From NCBI RefSeq assembly GCF_005519465.1, contig NZ_CP027858.1, positions 3,658,001 through 3,722,000 of the forward strand: a stretch of DNA of 64,000 nt. Direction: 5' to 3'. Below, piece after piece: positions 55,097 through 63,217 of the stretch. Below the pieces are notes generated by a model, which was not told where the DNA came from, ran no database searches, and worked only from the letters and a program-made list of their open reading frames with translations. The position numbers and the translations under genes are program-made. Numbering within the stretch: position 1 is the stretch's first letter; each line of letters opens with the position of its first letter. This DNA comes from Streptomyces clavuligerus (GTDB taxonomy: Bacteria; Actinomycetota; Actinomycetes; Streptomycetales; Streptomycetaceae).

Positions 55097-57054
55097 CCGG
55101 CGGCACCTCGGTCAACGAACCGCGGGGCCCCGTCCACAGTGGCAACGGCCCCCAGTTCAACGCCCCGATCTGGATCTCCGAGGACGCTTTCGGACGGCTG
55201 ACCAGGAGAGGGCCCGACCCACGCCGGATCTCTCTCCAGCGCCGTCGGCTGCTCCGTCGCCGATTCGCCCCTCCCCGTCATTTCTATGACGCGCTGGAAC
55301 GCCTGTCCGCTCCCGGGGCGGTGGTCCTGCTCGACGGCCCTCGGGGCAGCGGGCGCCGTGCGGCGGCCACGATGCTGCTGCACCGATCCTGCGGGGACGG
55401 CGGCCGACTGGAGGAGCTGTCCGCGGAGCCCGAGCAGAGAGAAGGACGACTCGACCCGGGCCCGTCCGACCACTACCTTCTTGATCTTTCCAACGTCTCC
55501 CACGCCGACTACTTCGGCGCGCAGCGACTCCTGGCCTCCTACCGTTCGACGGTCGAGGAATCCAGCGCCCGTATGGCCGTCGTACTCCCCGACGGTCTGG
55601 ATCATCTGCTCGACACCGACCTCCGGCCCTTGGTCGTTCACCTGGGCCGCCCCCGCGGGGCAGCCGTCCTCCGCTTGTACCTGCGGCTCGACGGCATCCC
55701 GTTCACCCGGGAGGAGACGGACGAGGAGGCGCTGCGCCACTTCCTGGTGACAGCACCGATGCGGGAGCTGGCCAAGCTCGCCGACCTGATTCGCCGGGCG
55801 AGGGACAGCGGCCGGCACGGCAACCACTTCTCCGCATGGTGCGCGGAGGCGATGGCCGCGGTGACGGACTGGGCCGGCGAGGCGGCCCGCCAGGTGAGCT
55901 CCCACCGCACGGTGCAGGAAAGGGCGATGCTGCTCACCGCCGCCATGTTCAGTGGTGCGTCCGCGGACGCGGTCTTCCACGGCTCGGACTGTCTGTTGAG
56001 AACGCTCGACCACGCGGGGGACGAGATGCCCCGCCTCGCCCAGTCGGACCTGGGTGAACAACTGGAGTCGCTGAAGATCCGTCGCGACACCGAAGGCAGG
56101 ATTGGGTTCGAGCGACTGGCCTACGACAGCGCGATTCGCACCCATTTCTGGAAGAACTTCCCTGACTTGCGGGATGGCCTGAGGGACTGGGTCGAATACG
56201 CCGCGCGGCTTCCGGACCTGACGCGTGACGACCGGATGAACCTGGTCGAGCGCTTCGCCGAGCAGGCACTGGGCGCGGGTCGGCCCGACCACCTCTGGAG
56301 TCTCGTCGAGCGATGGACCCGTCCGGGGGGTCGTATGTCGCTCAACGCGGAGGCGGCATCCACTCTGGAACGCGGGCTCGCACACGAACGCTACGGGGGG
56401 CGGTTCCGCGCCCAGACCTACGAATGGGCCGCGGGACGCACTGCGTTGTCGGCGGACCTCGTGCGGGTGCTGACCGAGGTCTGCCGACAGGTGATGGCCT
56501 CGACCCACCCCGCTCAGGCGCTGGTGCGACTGCACCATCTTGCCCTCAGACCGGGTGGGGAGGAGATCGGGGAGGCCCGTACGGCCCTGCTGGAACTCGC
56601 ACGGGGGAGCCGCCGTTTGCGCGCCCGGCTGACCGGGCGTCTCCTCTCCCCGGAGAGTTCGAATGGTCATGCGAATCTGGAGCTCTATCTCGACCTCGTG
56701 GAGCCCCTGGGTCTGCGGGCCAGGGAACCCTGGCCGCAGCTCGCCGAGCTCTGGACCGCCGTCATGGACGAAGGACCAGTGGAGACATGGAGCCCCACTG
56801 TGGGGCGTTGGCTCTCCGCCCTCCGGACGGACGAGGGAAGGCATCACGCCCTCGGGGTCCTGCTGGACGCCGCCTCGGGCCGGAACGATGTACTCAACCG
56901 GCTGTACGCGATCACCTGCGATTGGGCCGCGACGGCTCTCCATACCCCGGGACGGCATCCGGATCACCGTGCGGCGACCGCCACGCTCTTCTGGAGCATG
57001 ATCGACAGGGTGCAGGGCGTCGGCTCCGCAGGTGGCAGTAGCACATCCTTCTGA
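55093..57054 (+). CDS. STAND-like protein with degenerate P-loop, partner of the TIR protein
   Basis: The 653-residue protein starts at GTG 55093, overlapping the TIR stop (GTGA). Its N-terminus TSVNEPRGPVHSGNGPQFN copies the tail motif of the TIR protein. RRRFAPPRHFYDALERLSAPG leads to VVLLDGPRGSGRRAAATMLL, a Walker A where the usual Lys is Arg. YLLDLSNVSHADYF and MAVVLPDGLDHLLD are possible later ATPase strands. The rest is helical, like the sensor arrays of NLR-like proteins (RLPDLTRDDRMNLVERFAEQAL). No membrane segment is seen. I infer a sensor or scaffold that recruits the TIR protein through the shared motif. It matches no named family I know. Confidence 0.75.
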   Translation: MTGGTSVNEPRGPVHSGNGPQFNAPIWISEDAFGRLTRRGPDPRRISLQRRRLLRRRFAPPRHFYDALERLSAPGAVVLLDGPRGSGRRAAATMLLHRSCGDGGRLEELSAEPEQREGRLDPGPSDHYLLDLSNVSHADYFGAQRLLASYRSTVEESSARMAVVLPDGLDHLLDTDLRPLVVHLGRPRGAAVLRLYLRLDGIPFTREETDEEALRHFLVTAPMRELAKLADLIRRARDSGRHGNHFSAWCAEAMAAVTDWAGEAARQVSSHRTVQERAMLLTAAMFSGASADAVFHGSDCLLRTLDHAGDEMPRLAQSDLGEQLESLKIRRDTEGRIGFERLAYDSAIRTHFWKNFPDLRDGLRDWVEYAARLPDLTRDDRMNLVERFAEQALGAGRPDHLWSLVERWTRPGGRMSLNAEAASTLERGLAHERYGGRFRAQTYEWAAGRTALSADLVRVLTEVCRQVMASTHPAQALVRLHHLALRPGGEEIGEARTALLELARGSRRLRARLTGRLLSPESSNGHANLELYLDLVEPLGLRAREPWPQLAELWTAVMDEGPVETWSPTVGRWLSALRTDEGRHHALGVLLDAASGRNDVLNRLYAITCDWAATALHTPGRHPDHRAATATLFWSMIDRVQGVGSAGGSSTSF

Positions 57055-57068
57055 ATCAGGAGCGATTC

Positions 57069-58208
57069 ATGCATCGCAGGAACGGACCATCTCTGGGGCT
57101 CGGAGCCGCCCTCTGCCTGATCCTCTTCGGCACGGGGGCCGCACAGGAGTCGCCCATCTGGCCGTGGATCTTCCTAGGGGCGGTAGCGATCGGCGCGATC
57201 GGCCTGTGGCGGGCCAACCGGTCTCCCACCGCCGCCCCGGAACCGGAACCAGCTCTCCCTACGGACTCGCCCTATGAAGTGGTGCATGTGGAGAACATTG
57301 CGCTTCCGAGCGCGGTGGCCGACTACGACTTCCGCTTCTCCGCCTCGATCTGGTGGCGGCCCTTCGGGGAACGGCAGGGTGAGACCCCCGCTTGGTCGGC
57401 TCAGGCGGTCGCCGCCATCCTGAGCCGGGCAGAGAGCATCACCCGTGGTGAACATCCGGGCCACTGGGATTCGGCCAGATACCGGTTGCAAGGTGCACTC
57501 GGAGCCCCTGCCCCCGACGACTCCTTTGCGGTCACGGCCATGGCATCCCATGTCACACTCGCTCTGGTCGCAGGGGACCGGGAGCGCTTGGAGAATCTCG
57601 CGACGCTGAGGAAGACCCAGGCCACCTGGCATCATGAACGGCAGTATGAACGGGATAAACGCGAGTATTTCGCTACGGAGATACTGAGCACCCCGGGCAG
57701 CGCGGTGACCTGGTGGCTGGCCCAGCACGACGATGAGGTCGAACGAGCGGTGGATCTGATCGGTCCACTCGCCTGCCTGTCTGCCGCGTCCAACAACGCC
57801 GAGGTCCCGGAGCTGTTCCGGCACCTGGTGCCCCCACCGGCCGCTCGCTGGGAGAGTCCAGGCCGATCGGACGACCCGACAGCGTCTTCCCGCATTCCGG
57901 AGGATGGCATGACCGTCGACCCTCTGCTTCGTGATACATCCCAGTTGCTGGAGACCCTCGACCTGGCCGAGGGCTCCGACGAACGCTCGGTCTTCGTCCA
58001 CCGCCTCATCCGCTCCACGGCCGCCGCCGATCGTCCCACCGCCGCCGAACACCTGCGGGAACACCTCACCCCCTACAGTCCTGCTCCCGACCCTGAGCCC
58101 CCCGCGGCCACCATCCCGACCGACCCGCGCTCCTCCTGGCCCGAGCCGGAACCCCCAGAGAGCCATCGTCCGGGCCACGAGGGAACACCCGGAGGCGACG
58201 AGTCTTGA
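57069..58208 (+). CDS. Two-TM membrane protein of the TIR operon, unknown family
   Basis: The 379-residue product has two N-terminal membrane helices (LGLGAALCLILFGTGAA and SPIWPWIFLGAVAIGAIGLW). A cytoplasmic domain follows with VENIALPSAVADYDFRFSASIWW, a helical part rich in charged residues (TQATWHHERQYERDKREYF), LSTPGSAVTWWLAQHDDEVERAVDLIG, and a Pro/Glu-rich tail. It begins 14 bp after the STAND-like gene with AGGAG before the ATG, so it is in the same operon. It could anchor the complex to the membrane or be a membrane-acting effector. I do not recognise a named family. Confidence 0.7.
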   Translation: MHRRNGPSLGLGAALCLILFGTGAAQESPIWPWIFLGAVAIGAIGLWRANRSPTAAPEPEPALPTDSPYEVVHVENIALPSAVADYDFRFSASIWWRPFGERQGETPAWSAQAVAAILSRAESITRGEHPGHWDSARYRLQGALGAPAPDDSFAVTAMASHVTLALVAGDRERLENLATLRKTQATWHHERQYERDKREYFATEILSTPGSAVTWWLAQHDDEVERAVDLIGPLACLSAASNNAEVPELFRHLVPPPAARWESPGRSDDPTASSRIPEDGMTVDPLLRDTSQLLETLDLAEGSDERSVFVHRLIRSTAAADRPTAAEHLREHLTPYSPAPDPEPPAATIPTDPRSSWPEPEPPESHRPGHEGTPGGDES

Positions 58209-58246
58209 CCGCCCCTGGTCGGCCATCATCACGGACAGTGCAAGGG

Positions 58247-58272
58247 GCTTGATCCACTCTCATGGATCAAGC
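58247..58272 (+). terminator. Terminator of the XRE-TIR operon
   Basis: gcttgatcca and tggatcaagc form a perfect 10-bp stem with a 6-base loop, 39 bp after the last stop codon. Confidence 0.65.
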
Positions 58273-58434
58273 TCCTGAGCCGACGTTTCTGACAGGGGAG
58301 GGCGGCATTCGAACCCACGACGCAGTGCTGGTGTTGGTAGGCGTGGCTCGCGAGGTTGGGTGGCAGACCGACTGGTCGGACGTGGGTCTCCTGCTTGGAC
58401 TCCTGCGAACCGTAGTTGTCAGTGCAGACCTCTA

Positions 58435-59539
58435 TTGATCCGAAACGCTTTGAGTTCAGGCTCGTTGATGGGGTGTGAGTGATCTGGTGGGGGACGCGCG
58501 GGCCTGGTCGTCGGACGCGCAGGAGGCTGTGCGGTTGCTGGCGGTGTCGGCGCTGGTGGAGGGGCGGGACCGGATGGAGGTTGCCGCCCTGTTCAAGGTC
58601 TCGGTCAGGACTGTGGACAACTGGTGGGGCAAGTGGCAGACCGGCGGACGGGACGCATTGCTGTCGCGCCCGCGAGGCCGCCGTGTGGGTGAGCATCAGG
58701 TCCTGTCGGAGGCCGAACAGGCCGCGGTCCGGCAGGCCGTCCTCGATCACATCCCCTCCGGGCTGGGACTTTCCGGTTAGTTGTGGACACGGGGCAGATA
58801 GGCGAGCTGGTCTTCAAGCTGTACCGGATCCGCTTCACCGAGCCCGGGGTGGGCAAGTACCTCAAGCGTTGGGGGCTGACCTTCCAGCGTCCGGACAAAC
58901 GGGCGGTCGAACAGGACGTGGAAGCGGTCCGTGTCTGGCATGAGGAGACCTGGCCGGCGATTCGGGCCAAGGCGAAGGCGGAGAACGCCGAGGTTCTCTT
59001 CGGCGACCGGGTCGGGGTCCGATCGGACCAGGTCACCGGCCGCACCTGGGGCGCCAAAGGCGCGACTCCCGTCGTCCGCCGCACCGGGAACCGCTTCTCC
59101 GTGAACGCGATGTCCGCGATCAGCACTCGTGGCCGGATGCACTTCATGGTCTTCACCGAGACGTTCGACGCGAAGGTCATGTGCCGCTTCCTTGCCCGGA
59201 TCGTCGGGCACTTCGACCGGAAGGTCCACCTGGTCGTCGACCGGCACTCGGCCCACCGCTCGAAGACCGTCCGGGCCTGGCTCGACGGCCACAAGGACGA
59301 GATCGAGCTGCACTTTCTGCCCTCGTACTCACCCGGACTGAACCCGGACGAGGTGGTCAACGCCGACCTCAAACGCAGTTTGCCCCACACCCACCGGGCC
59401 AGGAACCAGACCGAACTCGCCGCCGAAACCCGCAGATTCTTCCACAGGTGCCAGCGTCAGCCACACATCGTCCGTGGCTACTTCGCTGGTCCCCACGTCC
59501 GCTACGTCTTGGACGAGAACCCCTTGGGTTTCTGATCAA
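58435..59539 (+). mobile_element. IS630-type insertion sequence
   Basis: The ends are near-perfect inverted repeats: ttgatccgaaac at the left and gtttctgatcaa at the right, one mismatch in 12. They are flanked on both sides by the dinucleotide TA (58433-58434 and 59540-59541), the target that IS630/Tc1-type elements duplicate. The element is about 1.1 kb and holds one transposase gene, which is broken. Insertion is just downstream of the TIR operon. Confidence 0.82.
58475..59535 (+). pseudogene. IS630-type transposase, interrupted by a stop and a frameshift
   Basis: The first part (58475-58780) encodes the helix-turn-helix half (RMEVAALFKVSVRTVDNWWGKWQ) and ends LGLSG then TAG. The second part (58783-59535), in the -1 frame, continues GQIGELVFKLYRIRFTEPGVGKYLKRWGLTFQRPDKRAV. 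It carries the DDE catalytic residues (LFGDRVGVRSD, HLVVDRHSAH and LPSYSPGLNPDEVVNADLK). Between them, frame 1 after the stop reads LWTRG, as in intact relatives. So one nonsense change (probably CAG to TAG) and one lost base explain the break. Programmed frameshifting is possible but does not remove the stop neatly. Confidence 0.8.
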
Positions 59540-59624
59540 TAAGGTCCCGGTATGGCTATATTCTGGTCCAGCTTCTCTCAAGAGAATGGTCTAAGAAGCG
59601 CGAAAACTCACCGCACACGCTGAC

Positions 59625-59897
59625 ATGCATGAACGAATTGACGCGGTGCTGCGAATCATGAGTGATCGCCTCGGCGGGGCGTACGGCAAGGGAAGGTCGC
59701 TGGTGAGTGCTCTGGAAGACGTGGCCCAAGAGTGCTTGCTCCATGAGGATTTTGAGCTTGCTCAGCGCTTCCTGAGATTTGCCAGGTACGTGGGCGGCGA
59801 GCTCTTTCTCGGCACGGTCGAGAATTACTACGACGTGGAGGCGCGACAGCGGAGTGAGAGGTTCATGCGGCGGATGGATGCCATAGGATCTGCTTGA
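59625..59897 (+). CDS. Small helical protein, unknown
   Basis: The 90-residue frame (MHERIDAVLRIMSDRL... to RFMRRMDAIGSA) is lower in G+C than the region average and entirely helical and charged. No ribosome site is clear; ATG 59658 (MSDRLGGAYGKG) is an alternative start. The next frame begins 3 bp after its stop, which suggests a short operon. No family is recognised. It lies between the IS element and decayed sequence, so it could be a leftover of a larger locus. Confidence 0.5.
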   Translation: MHERIDAVLRIMSDRLGGAYGKGRSLVSALEDVAQECLLHEDFELAQRFLRFARYVGGELFLGTVENYYDVEARQRSERFMRRMDAIGSA

Positions 59898-59900
59898 GCC

Positions 59901-60356
59901 GTGTCCGCAGTTGAGGTGCTGCGTGCTGAGAATCCCGATGCGGGTTTCACCGACGCCCTTGCTCTCTTCCGCGGCATCGCCCGGTCTGTCGATCATCTGG
60001 ATATCGGAGATGGCGAGGGCGAAGTCCAACTGGCCACCGAATACCTCAAGCGCCTCCAGGAGTTCGGGCACGCGGAGCTGATCCTCCGGGATCTGCCTCG
60101 GTCGGCCTCCGCCGAGACCGCCCGGATGATGAGTGAGTTCCTGGAAGACGTAGATGCCGGAGTGCTGGCCCAACTGCTGGAACTGCGAGCCAGGCGGGCG
60201 GGCCTCGCCTTCTTGCGTGCCGTGGTGGATCGCCCCGATAGCTCTACTACCTACAGATCTTGGGTGAGGGTCGTGAAACCATTCTCGCTCGGTACGGGTC
60301 GAAAAACACAGAACTTCCGCGACTGTCGTGATCGGGCACGCATAGGACATGAGTGA
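59901..60356 (+). CDS. Hypothetical helical protein, possibly altered at its C-terminus
   Basis: The 151-residue frame starts at GTG 59901, 3 bp after the previous stop. The first 115 residues (LALFRGIARSVDHLDIGDGEGEV, YLKRLQEFGHAELILRDLPR, FLEDVDAGVLAQLLELRARRAGLAFLRAVVD) are a well-formed helical region. The last 36 residues are Arg/Thr-rich and lose coding character, so a frameshift or deletion may have replaced the true end. No family recognised. Confidence 0.5.
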   Translation: MSAVEVLRAENPDAGFTDALALFRGIARSVDHLDIGDGEGEVQLATEYLKRLQEFGHAELILRDLPRSASAETARMMSEFLEDVDAGVLAQLLELRARRAGLAFLRAVVDRPDSSTTYRSWVRVVKPFSLGTGRKTQNFRDCRDRARIGHE

Positions 60357-60434
60357 GGGGGTCACAACTCAAGAGGCTGCGCTGACACTCTGCGGACCTA
60401 CAACACGCACCTGGCACGTTGAGGGGTATACAGA

Positions 60435-60624
60435 ATGAACGACGAATCTTCCGTAATCGAGCCGATTCTGGCGATAATCTACGCTGGCGATCAGCGGCAA
60501 GGACTACGGCGGTTATTTCATGGACGAGCACGGCGAGGAACTCGTCATCACCCAGCGGCCGGGCGACAAGACCGCCCGACTCTGGCACGGCGACGTGGAC
60601 TGGGCGATGGGTCTGGGTTGGTGA
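60435..60624 (+). pseudogene. Frameshifted remnant of a small gene
   Basis: An ATG at 60435 opens MNDESSVIEPILAI in one frame. From about 60478 another frame reads ISGKDYGGYFMDEHGEELV and continues to RLWHGDVDWAMGLGW and a stop at 60622-60624. The second stretch looks like real protein but has no start of its own, so the two parts were probably one gene joined before a small indel near 60470-60490. Family unknown. Confidence 0.4.
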
Positions 60625-60893
60625 TCAAACCAATACGGTTTGACGGAGTAATGGGAAGGGATGATCGTTGTGGCCGACCTGATCATCAACCGATCCGAGG
60701 CGGCATGGCTGTCTTCCCGCCTGGCAGTCTCGCGCCTGAGGCGTACAGCAGGCCAGAACCCACTGGGTTGAGCCGGGGTGTCATAGGTTCACGGAATCCC
60801 CCCGGTCGCGCCCAGGAACTGAGGTCGGCGATCTTCGTACCGCCTCAGCCAGCGATGCCGCACGCACGTCGTTGGCTCCTCCGGCGATGTGGT
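60625..60893. other. Gene-poor decayed stretch
   Basis: Nothing firm is seen. A short hairpin (aaacc-aatac-ggttt) lies near 60626-60640. A 36-codon frame (60661-60771, MIVVADLIINRSEAAWLSSRL) may be the fragment of a lost gene. Confidence 0.35.
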
Positions 60894-61130
60894 TCATGAC
60901 GTAACTGAGTGAGCCGCCTCGGTCTGCATGGCTGGTCTGGCCAGGGGAACGGCGTCGGTGGGCAGCATGAGCCCGGAGCTGAAGCGGCTCGGTACCACCA
61001 TCACCTGGTCCCGTCCGATCAGCTCAGCGTTCATGTGTGCCCGCCCGTGCGCAGTGCCGACATTGCCGAGCGAGGGGAGTCCCGTGGCCTGGATCTCGGG
61101 AGAGCTGAAGTCGATGTCTGGCGACTCGGT
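60894..61130 (-). pseudogene. C-terminal fragment of an unknown gene
   Basis: On the minus strand a frame with strong third-position G+C runs from about 61130 to a stop at 60894. It reads EYLVTESPDIDFSSPEIQA, then HMNAELIGRDQVMVVPSR and LMLPTDAVPLARPAM. No start codon with a ribosome site fits, and upstream the frame runs into a plus-strand coding remnant. It looks like the 3' end of a gene cut by rearrangement; an intact small gene from ATG 61034 is possible. Confidence 0.35.
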
Positions 61131-61319
61131 AACGAGGTACTCGCTCTCAACCAGGAGGCCGAGGAGGAGCGGGGCGAGGCCCGGGCGCTGGAAGACCTGG
61201 CGGACCTGCTGGACGACCCGGAGGCCGTCCGGGACTGTCTGCGCCGTGCCCTCACGGTCTACGAGGAGGGTGGCAGCCCCCGCGCCGCCGAGGTCCTGGC
61301 CCGGCTCACCGCGGGCTGA
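61120..61319 (+). pseudogene. C-terminal remnant of a TPR protein
   Basis: The end of a plus-strand frame reads NEVLALNQEAEEERGEARALEDLADLLDD and ALTVYEEGGSPRAAEVLARL. These look like the last TPR units of Streptomyces regulators of the SARP/NB-ARC-TPR kind. Before about 61120 the frame no longer looks coding and no N-terminal domain is present. Its last 61 bp overlap the end of the opposing GT-B-like gene. Confidence 0.45.
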
Positions 61320-63013
61320 TCCCCGGGCGGCGGCACCGGGCGGAGCAGCAGCCGCTGCCGCCGGGCCCCATGGACCAGGACCACCGCGGTGGCCCCCAGC
61401 GGCACACCGAGGCGCAGACACCCGTAGACCGCCGCCGCGGCCGAGCCCGGGTCGGGACTCGGCCCGTCGACGGCGCGGACCTGCACCAGCCGTCCGTCGC
61501 GCGTCCCGACGGCGCAGCCGTCCTCCCCGGGCAGCGCGGCGATCCGCGCCCCGGGGAAATCGGACAGGACGGACGCCACACGTCGCCGCGCCGCCTCGGT
61601 CGGGAGCACCTCCGACGCCGAGCTGACGACCGTGGCACTCTCGGTGAGACGGGTGTCCGGCTCGTCGACATCGCAGGCCAGATGCCAGAACGTGGTCTCG
61701 TCCTCCGCGGCCTCCCCGGCCAGCGCGGCGGGGAAGCGGCTGACCTCCAGATGGAGTTCGCCCCCGGTGTCCCGCACGACAGCGGTACGCACCATCAGCG
61801 ATCGGGCCCGAGTGGTGTCCGGGGCCGGGAGGGGGAAGGTCCGTGGCCCCCGGCCCGGCTGCTTCGGCCGCTCCAGGCCGAGCAGCTCGTAGACCAGCTC
61901 CCGCAGTCGCGGCAGGGCCTCGCCGGGCTCGGCGAAGGCCGCCGCACCGACCTCGTCGAACCGGTCCGCCCGGTGCCCGGCCACCGCCGCCTCCACCTGC
62001 GGCGGCAACGGCCGTCCCGCCTCCAGCCGCGCGGCGGCCGACCGCAGCGCGTACCCCGCCGTCCCGGGAACGGCCTCCGACCCGAACGCGCCGAGGAGGA
62101 CGGGCCGTCCGAGCGCCGCCCCGTACAGCGTCACGGAGCCGTGGTCCCCGATCACCAGGTCCGAGGCCACCAGGGCCTGCTGCCAGCCGTCCGTGGGGTC
62201 GACGGCGATCAGGCCCGCCTCCAGGGCGCTGTGCTGCATGACCCGGACCTGCCAGGCGCCATGACCGGACCAGATGTTCGGGTGCAGTACCAGCGCCACC
62301 CGGTACTCGTCGGTCGGGAGCTGCGCCAGCAGCTCCGCCGGGAGCCCCGGCCACGATCCGACGAGTGACTCCTCACCCCAGGTCGAACTCACCAGGACCA
62401 GCCGCTGACCGGGCAGGACGCCGAGGGCCGCACGGTAGCGCTCCCGCCACCGGACGCTCGCCCGGAGCCGGTCCAGACAGGGGTCGCCGACCAGTACCGT
62501 CCTGCCGACCGTGCCGGGGTGTGCCGCCGCGAGCTGGGACTCCTGGTCGGGATGGGACACCGCGAGCCAGGCGCGCCGGGCCGCCAGCAACTCGTCGTGG
62601 ACCAGCCCGGAGAGCCGGGTGCCCGGCCCGGCGGAGTCGGGCACCTGCTTCTGGAACCCGACTCCGTGCGGAAGCACCAGCACCGGATAGCGGCCGGGCG
62701 GCACCTTGATGTTCTCGGACGCGGATATCAGCAGATCGGGCGTGATCTCCGCGAGCTGGGGCCACGGCAGCGTACGGCAGCCCAGCGAGCGGAGCAGATC
62801 GAGCACTCCGTCGTTGAAGGCGGACGTCGGGTCGTACGCGAACACGACGGCGATCCGCGGATCGTCGTGCAGGATCTCGGGGACCACGTCCACCACGCGT
62901 ACCAGCGAGGTCACCGTCCGCGCGGCGACCACCACCGTCCGCTCGCCGCCGAAGGTCCGCCAGCGGGTGGCGTCATGCCCTACGGGGACGAGAATGCGCT
63001 CGTCGGACTCCAT
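61259..63013 (-). CDS. GT-B-like protein (CDP-glycerol glycerophosphotransferase-like)
   Basis: The 584-residue protein resembles the TagF/CDP-glycerol glycerophosphotransferase fold. The N-terminal Rossmann half has RTVTSLVRVVDVVPEI and RIAVVFAYDPTSAFNDGVLDLL; the C-terminal half has LVLVSSTWGEESLVGSWPGL, VALVLHPNIWSGHG and ALVASDLVIGDHGSVTLYGAALGRPVLLG, the usual substrate-binding turn. About 180 further residues (from AARSLMVRT-like segment on) have no known match. No signal peptide or membrane helix is visible. GGAGG before ATG 63013 supports the start. A 7-bp tandem repeat lies 50-140 bp upstream. A cell-wall polymer role is possible but not shown. Confidence 0.7.
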   Translation of the reverse strand: MESDERILVPVGHDATRWRTFGGERTVVVAARTVTSLVRVVDVVPEILHDDPRIAVVFAYDPTSAFNDGVLDLLRSLGCRTLPWPQLAEITPDLLISASENIKVPPGRYPVLVLPHGVGFQKQVPDSAGPGTRLSGLVHDELLAARRAWLAVSHPDQESQLAAAHPGTVGRTVLVGDPCLDRLRASVRWRERYRAALGVLPGQRLVLVSSTWGEESLVGSWPGLPAELLAQLPTDEYRVALVLHPNIWSGHGAWQVRVMQHSALEAGLIAVDPTDGWQQALVASDLVIGDHGSVTLYGAALGRPVLLGAFGSEAVPGTAGYALRSAAARLEAGRPLPPQVEAAVAGHRADRFDEVGAAAFAEPGEALPRLRELVYELLGLERPKQPGRGPRTFPLPAPDTTRARSLMVRTAVVRDTGGELHLEVSRFPAALAGEAAEDETTFWHLACDVDEPDTRLTESATVVSSASEVLPTEAARRRVASVLSDFPGARIAALPGEDGCAVGTRDGRLVQVRAVDGPSPDPGSAAAAVYGCLRLGVPLGATAVVLVHGARRQRLLLRPVPPPGDQPAVSRARTSAARGLPPSS

Positions 63014-63064
63014 TGCGTACCTCCGCCTGCGGGCAGGATCGCATACCCCCTGCTCAGACGCCTT

Positions 63065-63153
63065 CCCGGCTCCCGGCTCCCGGCTCCCGGCTCCCGGCTC
63101 CCGGCTCCCGGCTCCCGGCTCCCGGCTCCCGGCTCCCGGCTCCCGGCTCCCGG
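63065..63153. repeat. Heptanucleotide repeat (CCCGGCT) x 12
   Basis: Twelve perfect copies of cccggct run from 63065 to 63148, followed by a partial copy. They lie 52-140 bp upstream of the GT-B-like start codon, probably in its promoter or leader. If translation began upstream, they would encode repeating Ser-Arg-Glu-Pro-Gly-Ala-Gly. Confidence 0.95.
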
Positions 63154-63217
63154 GCAGCCTCCTAGCATGCCCATGGATGTCTGGCAATCGTTTCACCGCC
63201 CTCTCCCACCACACGGC

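Noticed and set aside
58290..58330. Complete tRNA gene
   Set aside because: Only a T-arm-like segment is present; no anticodon or D arm can be folded and the acceptor stem does not pair.
63065..63153. CRISPR array at the repeat block
   Set aside because: Units are 7 bp with no spacers; it is a simple tandem repeat.
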